64,000 bases of DNA, from assembly GCF_004193775.1 (NCBI RefSeq), contig NC_041004.1:4106718-4170717 (forward strand). The letters are read 5' to 3'. Of the stretch, positions 11,417-21,370 are shown one piece after another (the first letter of the stretch is position 1; every line of letters starts with the position of its first letter). The translations under genes and the position numbers were made by a program. Under the pieces are notes generated by a model. It was not told the origin of the DNA. It was given only the letters and a program-made list of their open reading frames with translations, and did no database searches. This DNA is from Glycine soja. Its lineage: Eukaryota > Streptophyta > Magnoliopsida > Fabales > Fabaceae.

Positions 11417-12115
11417 ATGAGTCTTCATTCTTCATCTAGTGTTAATGGTGAAGGTTCTATTCCTAAGGACCCGTTGTATAAGATATTAGATGAGTTGAGA
11501 TCCCTTAAATTGTGAAAAGAAAAACAAGAGACAAAAGAAAAAGGAAAAAAAAAGAGTGGAAGAAATAAGTCATGAAAGAGAGAAAATAAGAGAGGAAGAG
11601 AGAAGGAAAATACTAAAAGAGTTAAGAAAAGAAAAACATGCCTCCTATAGTAGTCATAACTCTTGCAAGAGCCTAAGTGAAGAACTTCGTGACTATTATG
11701 AAGAAAGGCATAAGTCACATCTTAGACCTCACTCCTATAGGAGAGAAAAAGAGAGAAAGTTTCAAGAGGCTAACATTAACCTCCCATACTTCCATGGGAA
11801 GAACAATGTAGAGGCTAACTTAGATTAGGAAATAAGGGTAGAGCAACAACTTAAAAGGAAGTCTACTTCAAAATCTTATGGCTCTCACTCTTATCCAAAG
11901 AAAGACCAAGGTCAAGGAATCTTAGGGGTGATACCTTCTAAGCTTAAAGATGATAAAGAGAGGACAATTGAAAAACAACCCCTTAAGGCTAGTATGCAAG
12001 AGAAGACTAGTTCCATGAAGTGCTTTAAATGTCTTGGAAAAGGACATATTACTTCTCAATGCCCCACCAAGAAAATCATGATTATGAGGGGTCAAAACAT
12101 TTATAGTAGCTAAGA
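11417..12115 (+). pseudogene. gag relic of the nested retroelement
   Basis: A start codon at 11417 opens a frame that ends at a TGA after 32 codons (11513). A poly-A frameshift follows, and then a charged stretch at 11556-11828 rich in Glu, Arg and Lys (likely coiled coil). That stretch ends in FHGKNNVEANLD and an in-frame TAG where a Trp would be expected in related gags. The core capsid region appears deleted. The frame resumes and reaches a zinc knuckle, CFKCLGKGHITSQC (CX2CX4HX4C) at about 12019-12060, before the stop at 12111. Confidence 0.75.
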
Positions 12116-12184
12116 TGAGGCTACTAGTTCACCTTCCTCTAGTGAAAGTAAAGAAACAAAAGGGGAAGAATCTAGTGAAGAGAT

Positions 12185-13071
12185 CTACCCCCAAGAAGAA
12201 GGACAACCTTTAATGGTTAAGGACGAGTGTAAGGAGGTAAGTGTCTCCTCCAAGAGGTTAGCTAAGAAGGAAAGACATTTTGAAATAAAGACAAATATTA
12301 AAGAAATTTTCCCTCTTAGATAACCTCCACATTTTCTCCTTTGTAAAAAGACACTTGTTAGCATTGCCACACCTCTTAGGCTTGAGTTTATTCGTCAAGT
12401 AAAGGAGTTGTTGTATGAGGGTTTGGTTCGCAAGAGCTTAAATCCTTGTGCTTTGTTAGTGCCCAAAATAGGTATTATTAGGCATCAAATCCCTAAAATA
12501 AGTGGTATGATGAATGTTTTGAGTGGTGTAACCCTCTTTTGTAAAATCACCCGTGCACCCAACATCTTCATGATTTGTGTACATAGGAACTCACTAGGTA
12601 GGTTTGTTCTTATTTTTAGTTTCAATACAAACTTAGATTTTTCATATTTTTTGGTAGGAATAATCAACATGAAAATACAAAGAAATGTATGTTTTATTGC
12701 ATTATTTTTCTTAATTTTTTAAATAGTGATCAAGGGGTTCCCATGAACCCTAAGAGAATAAAGGTCATTCCTAAGTGGCCCACTCCACCAAGTATAAGAA
12801 AAATTTGGGGCTTCCATGACTTAACAAACTTTTACAAAAGGTTTGCCCCATATTTTTCTATACTTGTAGCACCACTCATTGAGTTGGTGAGGAACCATGT
12901 TCCTTCATGGGAAGATACCCAGGAAATGGGTTTCCAAACCTTACCTTACTTCAACATACCTAACACAACTAATACATATGTTTTTCTTCTTTTTACAGGT
13001 GTTGAGGAAAAAAGCCCAAAGTTTCAAGAACCTTGGGATTTGAGGTCAAATCCTTTTCAAGGGCGAGGAAA
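12185..13071 (+). pseudogene. pol relic of the nested retroelement
   Basis: The fragments read VKELLYEGLVRKSLNPCALLVPK (start of Ty3-type reverse transcriptase, about 12390-12470). After an interruption comes VPMNPKRIKVIPKWPTPPS...FHDLTNFYKRFAPYFSILVAPL (RT thumb/connection, about 12738-12880). The frame then passes directly into the C-terminal tail that precedes the polypurine tract. The catalytic YxDD block, protease, RNase H and integrase are gone, and several stops and frameshifts are present. Confidence 0.75.
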
Positions 13072-13971
13072 TGATGTAGCTTGTAGGCCTTGAATCTTCT
13101 TCATCAATGAAGTCCTTTGTTTATTGAAGTTTGATGGCAGCAGAATGGAGAAGGAAAAAGATGATTGAAGACGCCACTTCAAGGAGAAGATGAATGGAGG
13201 GAGAGGGAGAAAAAGAGCACAAAATTTTGTGCCTCAAAAGAGGTCTAAATTTTGAAGTTTAATTCTCAAATGATCAAAGTTGAAAAAATTCACACACATG
13301 ACCTCTATTTATAGCCTAAGTGTCACACAAAATTGGAGGGAAATTTGAATTTCTATTCAAATTTCACTTGAATTTAAAATTTAATTTGTGGAGCCAAATT
13401 TTAGAGCCAAAATTTCACTAATTATGATTAATGAATTTTAGCTATGATTTAGTCCACTAATCCAAGATCAAGTCCAAGATTTTCTACTAAGCGTGTTTAG
13501 GTGTCATGAGGCATGTAAAGCATGAAGGACATGCACAAAGTGTGACTATATGATGTGACAATAGAGTGTAGCAAGCAAATGCTCACCTCCCACTCTAAAA
13601 TTTAATTGGATTGGACTTCTTCCAATTCAATTCAATTTATTTCCAACCACACACATCAAATATTCACTTAATGCATGTGAAATTACAAAATTACCCCTAA
13701 TACAACAACTAGTCTAGGTGCCCTAAAATACAAGGGTTGAAAAATCGTACATTTCTAGGATACCTTACCTATATTATGAAGTCCTAAATACAAGACCCAA
13801 AAATAATGAAACATTAATCTAATATGTACAAAGATAAGCGGACTCATACTTTGTCCATGTGCCCGAAATCTACCTTAAGGCTCCTAAGAACCCTAGGGCC
13901 TTCTCTTGCATCTCTAGCCCAATCTTTTTGAAGTCTTCTATCCAATGCCCTTACGGGATAGGATTGCATCA
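13072..13971 (-). repeat. Inverted 3' LTR
   Basis: Read on the minus strand it begins TGATGCAATCCTATC and ends in GCCTACAAGCTACATCA, matching the 5' LTR along its length at 900 versus 963 bp. Its outer edge touches the TCCCC target duplication. Its inner edge (TGATGTAGC at 13072) directly follows the purine tract, where a forward LTR should start with TGATGCAATCC. Confidence 0.85.
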
Positions 13972-14415
13972 TCCCCGTCGTATGCCCAATTAAAATGAGA
14001 AAAATAATTTTTTTTAAAAATATTAAAAATTTGATTTTAGAAAAAATAAATTGATTGTTAAACATTTATTTTTAACTACTTATATATCAATAAATTTATC
14101 ATAGCGCATGTGTCTATAAAAATTGTTAAGAAAATAATATTAAATTATGTAAAAATTCTAAAATAAAATTAACTAGTGATAAAAATTCTAAGCTTTTTAA
14201 TTAAATTATGGAAAAATTCTAAAGATTTTAAGTGGCAGAACAGGTTCGATTTTGGGGTCGGGACGAATCTAGTAATCACATATCCGTACACGTACCCGAC
14301 TTTTGGTTATCGGAAAAAACTTGAATCCGAACCCATACTGAGTCAACTCGAGTATTATCCGTCAAAGGCGGGACGGATTTAGACGGTACAGGTACGAGTT
14401 TTCTTATCATGTCTA

Positions 14416-14570
14416 TCTTCTCCTTTTTTTTAGTTCATTAAAATTTAAATTTATTTAGCTTGATGTTTCATTATGTCTTACATTTTTTATATGTTTAATA
14501 ATAATAATAATTATCAATGTCTGTTTTTGAAATAAATATACGTTTATCGATTAAAAAACTTATTATAAAT
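14416..14570. repeat. Repeat unit 2, right part
   Basis: TCTTCTCC followed by TTTAGTTCATTAAAATTTAA and the TATGTTTAATAATAATAAT region continues the unit 1 sequence from about 3948 to 4075. It then runs into the start of unit 3 at about 14560 (ACTTATTATAAATTCAACTG, equal to about 5-24 of unit 1). Confidence 0.75.
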
Positions 14571-14632
14571 TCAACTGGAAAACAACTTTCAATTTGTAAA
14601 TGACACACAACATTTCATCACTTCATCAATGA

Positions 14633-14703
<71 letters not shown>

Positions 14704-15855
14704 ATACAGGATGCAAACTTGCAATAATAGGAAAAATCAAGCTTATTAAGACATAGTTGAATAATTATTTCAAAATTAATTAATTTAATTATGATAAATG
14801 TTAATTAATATTCTTAAGGTATTAATTTGTTATAAGGAATTAAAACGATAATTTTTTTATTTGAATGTATAAAATAGTATTCATGACTTTTTTACCTTCT
14901 CTTATGATTTTCAGATTAAATATTTTCTTATTTTAGTTCATAAATCAATGCCCTAGGGACTAATTAGCAAGATCCTCATATGATATGGGATGGATCATAA
15001 TTAGTAACCATTGGATTAATCTTCTCTTCACCTTACTACGCTATAGCCTCCGTACTTTATACTTTCGCCCCCAAGTCTGATCATATTTGTATAGACTACT
15101 CCCCTCTCCACATCTCACAATTGTGCCTCTGTCACTACTCCGCCACCGTTGTCACTTCTCCAACCTAATTAAAACATAAAGATCAAAATTATACTATTAC
15201 AATAACTGAAAAAGACTAAAAAAATAATTAAGTTAACCTTAGTATTAACATTAAAATAAAGAAATCTATTAAAGCATAAATGCCTAATATGATTATATGG
15301 AATAACCTTATTATAAAATTTACAAATTTAATTTAATATATATACTGTTCAATTAGTAATTTATTATTTTCATCAATAACCTATTAAATCAATATCATAA
15401 CTGAGCTAAACACGAGTCTAGTATTTTTGTTGTATATATCACCAGTCTAGCTTTTATAATACTGTAAAGCACACATCGATCGATCATTCTAATTTCATAA
15501 AGAAAAAGTACAACACACTTGACTTATAAAATGAAAAGTACATACACGCCATTAATTGCTACATGTATTCAAACAAAGCAACATATTATAAATTGAGCAT
15601 GCTTATTTCAAGAGTAAATTAACTATCAATTTGATATATATCTAAAGTATTGAATATCCAACATCTTAATCCATACATTGAAATATTTTATCAATGTATA
15701 AGGATTAATTTGAAGAATATTTCAATACTTGAAAGACTTAATTTATATAAGTTATTAAATATTTTATTTTAGTGACTGTTTAAGATAAAAGTAATTCTTC
15801 TAGATGAAATTAATAATTTATTGCCTATTTTAGTTTTGCAATTTACACCTAAAGA
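14571..15855. repeat. Repeat unit 3, left part, with (TA)n at 14634-14701
   Basis: This matches unit 1 from its start to about 1372, with a divergent insert at about 14990-15440 that replaces about 440-770. A (TA)n microsatellite of about 68 bp sits at the position homologous to the one in unit 2. No gene is present. Confidence 0.75.
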
Positions 15856-16130
15856 GGCTTGTTCTTGAACCCGGTGGCATTATTCCTTAGACTATACACT
15901 AAGTATGCCTCGTAGCTGGTATTTTGGATTAGGGTGCTAGTTGTTATCCCGTCGCTGATTGCCAGAAAATACACCCTAACAAGTCCTGCCACCTCCCTAC
16001 CTCAAAGAACAACAAAGTAAATTGAAGCATATCATTTAATTTCAGATTAATAATAATAACAGTGGTACAAATAGTAAAATAAGAAATAATTACCCGATAT
16101 CTGGATTATCAGAATTCCACTTCCAATATT
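15856..16130 (-). pseudogene. RPW8-PP2 pseudogene fragment
   Basis: On the minus strand this retains only the last few codons of exon 1 (SDNPDIG-like, 16091-16130), the intron, and the first part of the PP2 exon. Comparison with unit 1 shows two clean deletions. One removes everything equivalent to 1912-2990 (the entire RPW8 domain and promoter). The other removes 1374-1640 (the C-terminal third of PP2). It also has substitutions and a 4-bp loss in the TACGTAG acceptor, which here reads GAGGTAGGGAG. It cannot be functional. Confidence 0.88.
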
Positions 16131-16510
16131 ATTCTTGAAAGTATTTATAGGATAACTTATCGCCCGATTATGCAAAGGACTAAAAATATAAATAAATTAG
16201 ATAATTTAGTAGTTTGTATGTTTTTTTAAAAATTAATTATCGTCCTAGATTACTTTATACAAATTAAGAAAAAAAATATTTTTATAAAATTAATTTTATA
16301 TCATCATTAAAAAATTTATAGTTTATCATTCATATATAAAAAATATAAGTGAAAGGACGTAATTAATGTTCCATAATGAGAAAGTATTAGGTTTTGTTTG
16401 TCTTCTTTCAAAATCCATTTTATATTTTTTAATTAATATTTATTTTAAAAATTATTGAAAGTCATATGTATATATTATTCTCTTTTTAGTTCATTATTGA
16501 TAAGTCATAT
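16131..16510. repeat. Unit 3 continuation (homologous to about 2990-3912)
   Basis: This AT-rich stretch matches unit 1 just downstream of the deletion (TTATCGCCCGATTATGCAAA, then CAAAATCCATTTTAT and GATAAGTCATA). It ends where the chromovirus LTR begins at 16511. No gene. Confidence 0.7.
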
Positions 16511-16910
16511 TGTTACGAATGAAGCTCCACAATCACCATTAACAGAGACACAAGCAAAGCAACCATTAACAGAGAGGAATCAAAGGCAGAGAACTAAACC
16601 AAAGTACCTGAAGGACTTTATTGTCTAAAGGGAAAGGAAGCTGACGTGGCATAGAGTGGTCCAGAAGGGAATTATCCCACGAGCTTTGTAATTCTGTTAG
16701 AATGGAATCTTCGTGAATCTTTTTTCTGTTAGGCCCTAGCATCAGAATTTATCAATTCTGTTAGTAACAATTCAAAAACATACTATATAAAGCAATTACT
16801 ATGTAATCAAAAGGGGCAGAATGAATAAAACTCATCTTCTTCATCTTGTTTCTGGAGAGTCCTAGCTCTCAAACTCTAGGAATTGCAGAAAGGGATATTC
16901 GGCCATAACA
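16511..16910 (+). repeat. 5' LTR of the chromovirus
   Basis: 400 bp running TGTTACGAATG...CCATAACA. Its first 120 bp contain an open frame ending in RQRTKPKYLKDFIV and a stop. That is the C-terminal tail of the pol protein, which in an intact copy would be encoded by the 3' LTR. A TATA-like element and the start of transcription probably lie near 16790 (ATACTATATAAAGCAATTAC). Confidence 0.85.
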
Positions 16911-16940
16911 ACTTTGGTGCTTTCATTGAGAGGTGTCCAT
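16911..16940 (+). other. Primer-binding region
   Basis: ACTTTGGTGCTTTCATTGAG directly follows the LTR. This sequence is typical of the PBS position in plant chromoviruses; the priming tRNA was not determined. Confidence 0.55.
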
Positions 16941-16968
16941 GGCTGAATCCACTTGATCCAAGTCCAAC

Positions 16969-17952
16969 ATGGAACGAATCGAGGAAGCCATTGCCAAATT
17001 AGCCACCAACCACCTCAACGTTTCAAACAAACTCGACGATCTTCTTAATCGAGTCTCCGCCATTGAAGCCAACCAACACAATACCCCCTCTCACTCATCT
17101 TCCTCAGCTAACCCGACACCTCCTCACACCCCAAATCCTTTACCTCGCATGAAGTTGGACGTTCCCCGTTCTGATGGGACTGACCCCTCCGGCTGGATGT
17201 TCAAGATAAACCAGTTCTTTGCCTGTCTCGCAACCCCTGAACCATATCGCCTCACCGTCCTTGCCTTTGCCATGGAGGGACCCGCCCTCGCATGGTTCCA
17301 ATGGATGTCACGGAGCGGGCAAATTTCTTCGTGGCTGGGGTTCTTGCAAGCCCTTGAAGGCCGATTTGCGACTTCTCAGTATGAAGACCCCACAGGGCTC
17401 TTCTCGAAGCTCACCCAAACCGGTACGGTCGCAACGTACTTATCTCAATTCGAGACCCTTGCCAACAGAACCATAGGGCTTCCAAACTCCTTTTTACTCA
17501 GCTGTTTTGTCTCCGGTCTAATACCGAAGATACGCTGTGAGGTGCAGGTTGCACAACCCCTTACCCTCACACATGCCGCGGACCTGGCTCGTCTGCATGA
17601 GGAAAAGCTGGCAGACCAACACCACGCGAACCGCGGTAGGTTTGGCTCATCCGTGTCGCCACGGTCGTCGCTCATGCCACCCGCATCCATAATCGTCGTG
17701 CCCTCACCAGTGGTTCCTGTTCTTCTGCCGCCACCAACTAAACCTCCCCCTCCGCCACTCAAACGCCTTTCCCCGGAAGAAATAGCGATGCACCGCGAGA
17801 AAGGGCTATGCTTCAACTGCGATGAGAAGTTTTCGCGAGGGCACAGGTGCTCCTCCAAGTTCTTCCTTCTCATCGCTGAAGCAGATGATGCGGCCGTAAG
17901 CTCAAACCCTATGGAAGTAGAAGTCACTAATAGTGACCCTGACCCACTCTAG
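16969..17952 (+). CDS. Chromovirus Gag (327 aa)
   Basis: The frame starts at ATGGAACGAATC and is open for 327 codons. An N-terminal coiled coil (KLDDLLNRVSAIEANQ, residues about 20-37) is followed by a Ser/Pro linker. The retrotransposon gag core is at about 60-220 (WMFKINQFFACL, GPALAWFQWM, FATSQYEDPTGLFSKLTQTGTV, YLSQFETLANR). A Pro-rich linker then leads to a zinc-knuckle-like CFNCDEKFSRGHRC near residue 283. It ends at a TAG (17950) where the related polyproteins continue into protease; the next in-frame sequence is AQISFYALSG, so this is probably a nonsense mutation rather than a natural terminus. Gag would package the element RNA in cytoplasmic particles. Confidence 0.85.
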   Translation: MERIEEAIAKLATNHLNVSNKLDDLLNRVSAIEANQHNTPSHSSSSANPTPPHTPNPLPRMKLDVPRSDGTDPSGWMFKINQFFACLATPEPYRLTVLAFAMEGPALAWFQWMSRSGQISSWLGFLQALEGRFATSQYEDPTGLFSKLTQTGTVATYLSQFETLANRTIGLPNSFLLSCFVSGLIPKIRCEVQVAQPLTLTHAADLARLHEEKLADQHHANRGRFGSSVSPRSSLMPPASIIVVPSPVVPVLLPPPTKPPPPPLKRLSPEEIAMHREKGLCFNCDEKFSRGHRCSSKFFLLIAEADDAAVSSNPMEVEVTNSDPDPL

Positions 17953-18492
17953 GCCCAGATAAGCTTCTACGCCCTATCGGGTCAATTAGCCCCAGAAATT
18001 TTGCGAATGGTGGGCCGGGTCGCTAACCAACTCGTGGTGGTGTTGATCGACGGCGGGAGCACGCTCAATTTCGTGCAAACCCGTCTCGTCCGTCCATTGG
18101 GCCTCATGGCACAGGCCACACAACCACTTCGCGTGGTGGTCGGAAATGGCAATGAGGTACTCTGTCAGCAGCTATGCACGGGGGTGACAGTCACAATTCA
18201 GAACCAGGACTTCACCATGGACCTTCACGCATTATCTTTGTGCGGCGCCGACATTGTTCTTGGCGTCCAGTGGCTTAAGTCTTTGGGTCTGGTCTTGACA
18301 GACTACAACAACCTCACCATGAAATTCAATTCAGACGGACACATAGTGGAGTTAAAAGGGGATACTGATGATACCTTGCAAGCAATAACACCACCACAAC
18401 TCCGCCGTATCGTTCGAACTGCAAGTGCCTATTTTCATATCAGCCTAATCCCACCTGAGCTTCCTTCAACCCAAACACTACCCAGAGATTGA
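17953..18492 (+). pseudogene. Chromovirus protease region
   Basis: It is in the same frame as gag after the TAG. Aspartic protease-like sequence surrounds VVLIDGGSTLNFVQ; the expected active-site triplet Asp-Ser/Thr-Gly reads Asp-Gly-Gly. A second conserved block, DIVLGVQWLKSLG, is present. The frame ends at a TGA (18490) just after a frameshift; upstream of 18497 the correct RT frame reads YPEIDALLNTF. Confidence 0.85.
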
Positions 18493-19618
18493 CGCCTTGC
18501 TTAATACCTTCACCACTCTCTTTCAGACACCCACATCGCTACCCCCTTCGCGTCCCACCAACCATTCCATCCATCTTCTCCCTCAATCAGAACCTGTAAA
18601 TGTAAGACCCTATAGATATCCTTATTTTCAGAAATGCGAGATTGAGGCCCAAGTTGAGACCATGCTACAACAAGGGATAATCAGACCCAGCACGAGCCCT
18701 TTTTCTTCCCCGGTTCTGCTCGTAAAGAAACGCGATGGGTCCTGGCGTTTCTGTGTTGATCACAGGGCGCTAAATGCCATCACCGTGAAGGACCGGTTTC
18801 CGATACCAACAATTGATGAGCTGCTAGATGAATTAGGTGGTGCATGCTGGTTCTCGAAGCTAGACTTATTGCAAGGGTATCATCAGATACGGATGAAGGA
18901 GGAAGATGTTGGCAAGACCGCTTTCAGAACCCACAACGATCACTTTGAATTTTGCGTGATGCCCTTTGGGCTCTGCAACGCGCCATCATCGTTTCAGGCG
19001 ACGATGAACAGTACCTTTGGACCACACCTACGCAAATTTATCATCGTGTTCTTTGATGATATCTTAATCTATAGCAGAACCTTTCAGGAGCACATGAGTC
19101 ACTTGGAACAAGCTTTCCAGATTCTACTTGTCGGAAAATTTTTCCTCAAATTATCCAAGTGTACTTTTGCCCAGCAGCAGGTGGAGTATCTGGGCCACGT
19201 GGTCTCTCAGTCTGGTGTTCAACCGGTCTCGACGAAGGTAGATGCAATTCAGCAATGGCCAACACCATCCTCGACCAGGGCCTTAAGGGGCTTCCTTGGG
19301 TTATCCGACTTCTATTGCAGGTTTATTAAGGGGTATGCTTCAATTGCATCACCCCTAACTCAGCTTTTGGCCAAAGACAAGTTTCGATGGTCACCGGAAG
19401 CTCAAGAAGCTTTTGAAAAACTCAAGACCGTCATTTGCAGCGCCCCAGTCTTACGGCTGCCGGATTTCTCTCTGCCATTTGTGGTGGAGACGGATGCATC
19501 GGGAATCGGAATAGGGGCCATTCTTTCTCAGCAGAATCATCCCATTGCCTTTTTCAGTAAGGCCTTTTGCCCCAAGTTGCTCAGCGCTTCGACTTACGTT
19601 CGTGAGCTCACGCCATAA
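18479..19618 (+). pseudogene. Chromovirus reverse transcriptase and start of RNase H
   Basis: Order of motifs: RPYRYPYFQKCEIEAQVETM; LVKKRDGSWRFCVDHRALN; FSKLDLLQGYHQIRM (first catalytic Asp); MPFGLCNAPSSFQATMN; VFFDDILIYS (YxDD-type active site, intact); and the thumb block LRGFLGLSDFYCRFIKGY. RNase H begins with LPFVVETDASGIGIGAIL (catalytic Asp present). The frame terminates at TAA 19616-19618 through a one-base frameshift within the sequence that should continue YAITFAVKKW. Confidence 0.92.
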
Positions 19619-21345
19619 CGTTCGCCGTGAAGAAGTGGCGCCAGTACCTACTGGGCCACCAATTCATCATACTCACTGACCATCGGAGTTTAAAGGCATT
19701 AATGTCACAAGTGGTTCAAACTCCAGAACAGCAACTCTACTTGGCGGGCTTATTGGGATATGATTACAAAATTCAGTATCGCTCCGGCAAGGCCAATGCG
19801 TCGGCAGATGCCTTATCTCGCATCCCAGACACGACTCCAGGACAATTACTTCTGCTAACAACACCAAATTTCATGTTTTTGCAGGAACTTCAGAAGGAGC
19901 TCTGCCAGCACCCAGACTTCATCGCTCTTCGAGCTTCGATTGACCAGGAACCGGAGAAACACCCTGATAGTATCATTGTTCAGGATTGGATCATGCACAA
20001 GGGGCGAATTTGGCTTCCAAGGTCCCTCGGCCTCATTGAACCCCTCCTCCATGAATTTCACTCAACCCCAACAGGGGGACATATGGGTATAACAAAAACA
20101 CTGGCGCGTCTCAATGACAACTTCACGTGGACAGGGATGAAGGACGACGTTCGTAAGTTTTTTCTCGCTTGCAAGGATTGTCAACAAACTAAGAGTGACC
20201 ATCGGAAGTCACCAGGATTGCTTTGCCCCTTACCAGTGTCGGTACGACCATGGGAAGACTTATCGTTGGACTTCATCGGAGGATTGCTAGCCTTCAAGGG
20301 TCACACAGTGGTGCTAGTTGTTGTGGATAGATTCTCGAAGGGAATCCACCTGGGTTCACTTCCTTCCCACCACATCGCGTTCAATGTTGCCCATCTCTTC
20401 ATGGAAATCGTAGGGAAGCTCCATGGGATGCCTCACAATCTAGTTTTCAATCGTGACCCGTTGTTCCTAAGCTGCTTCTGGCAAGAGCTGTTCAGATTAA
20501 GTGGCACGAAACTCCGCATGAGTTCGGCCTATCACCCGCAGTCTGATGGGCAGACTGAGGTGATGAACAGGGTGGTGGAGCAATATCTCTGGGCATTTGT
20601 CCACTCCCGACCGGCGACGTGGGGTAGGTACCTCATGTGGGCTGAATGGTCCTACAACACGTCCATTCATTTCGGAATGCAGATGACTCCATATGAGGTG
20701 ACTTTTGGAAAACCACCCCCATCCATTCCTCAATATATCACAGGGAGTTCGAGCATGGATGCAGTAGACGATTTTTTAAGTAATCGTGAGGAATTATTTG
20801 AAAAACTTCAAAAGAAGCTCCTCAAGGCACAAGATAACATGAAGCGCTTTGCAGATCGTAACAGGCGTGATGTCGAGTTTGAAGTGGATGACTGGGTATT
20901 TGTTAAACTCAGACCACGACGCCAGGTGTCAGTAACTGGAAATTCCCATCCTAAGTTGACCAAGAGATTCTTTGGTCCTTTTCAGATTACTCAGAGAGTG
21001 GGCCCAGTAGTGTATCAACTTCGACTTCCCTCACACTCGCGCATACACCCAGTTTTCCACTGCTCTCTACTCAAACCATGTCATGATCCCTCAGACACCG
21101 GCGACACTGTGGAGTTACCCCCATCGTCGATTGACAATGATCCTCTTATCTCACCACTTGTCATTCTCAACACCAAATGGGACTCAGAAAGGGGCACTCC
21201 TAACCTGAAGGTACTGGTTCAATGGGCAGGCCTCCACCCAAATGATGCTACATGGGAATCGTGGGAAGAACTCAAAGCAGAATACCACCTTGAGGACAAG
21301 GTGCTTTTCGAAGCACAGAGGAATGTTACGAATGAAGCTCCACAA
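19612..21345 (+). pseudogene. Chromovirus RNase H, integrase and chromodomain
   Basis: RNase H continues with FIILTDHRSLKAL and ends at NASADALSRIP. The integrase zinc finger is HEFHST...GGHMGITKTL...CKDCQQTK (HHCC). The catalytic core has SLDFIGGL (first Asp) and YHPQSDGQTEVMNR (Glu). The second Asp, normally in a VSDRDP-type motif, is replaced: here it reads VFNRDPLF, so the DDE triad is lost. A GPF/Y-type region (RFFGPFQITQRVGPVVYQL) precedes a chromodomain (VLVQWAGLHPNDATWESWEEL) that in related elements directs insertion into heterochromatin. The open frame runs on to 21432 only because it reads into host DNA after 21366. Confidence 0.92.
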
Positions 21346-21366
21346 TCACCATTAACAAAGGCACAA
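21324..21366 (+). repeat. Truncated 3' LTR
   Basis: TGTTACGAATGAAGCTCCAC and about 23 further bases match the start of the 5' LTR, then the match stops and unit 3 DNA resumes. About 360 bp of LTR plus some host sequence has been deleted. Confidence 0.85.
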
Positions 21367-21370
21367 CAAT

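Larger units (their letters stand above)
8557..13971 (+). mobile_element. Degenerate Ty3/gypsy-like LTR retroelement with inverted 3' LTR
   Basis: The termini are TGATGCAATCC...GGATTGCATCA, flanked by a perfect 5-bp target duplication TCCCC (8552-8556 and 13972-13976). In order it has a 5' LTR (8557-9519), a PBS (9522-9534), a long leader, gag and pol relics (11417-13093), a purine tract AAGGGCGAGGAAA (13059-13071), and a terminal repeat (13072-13971) that is the reverse complement of the 5' LTR. In a normal element both LTRs point the same way. The internal region has lost most of gag, protease, RNase H and integrase, so the element is non-autonomous. Confidence 0.85.
8407..14415. mobile_element. 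hAT-type element carrying a nested LTR retroelement
   Basis: The ends are TAGACATGACAATGGGGCG and ...CATGTCTA, forming short terminal inverted repeats. The flanks TTTTGTCC (left) and TCTTCTCC (right) are each one base from TCTTGTCC. That sequence is what the unoccupied paralogous site in unit 1 shows at about 3941-3948. The element itself is only about 590 bp (8407-8556 plus 13977-14415), GC-rich near its ends, and non-coding. The rest is the nested retroelement 8557-13971. Confidence 0.8.
16511..21366 (+). mobile_element. Ty3/gypsy chromovirus, coding-defective, 3' LTR truncated
   Basis: The order LTR (16511-16910), PBS, gag, protease, RT, RNase H, integrase, chromodomain and 3' LTR remnant defines a chromodomain-bearing Ty3/gypsy retrotransposon. 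The reading frame is broken four ways: an in-frame TAG after gag, a frameshift near 18420-18490, a frameshift near 19600-19620, and a substitution of a catalytic integrase residue. The 3' LTR retains only about 43 bp before unit 3 sequence resumes, so no target duplication remains. Confidence 0.92.

Noticed and set aside
17445..17927. 160-codon minus-strand frame
   Set aside because: Antisense shadow of the GC-rich chromovirus gag.
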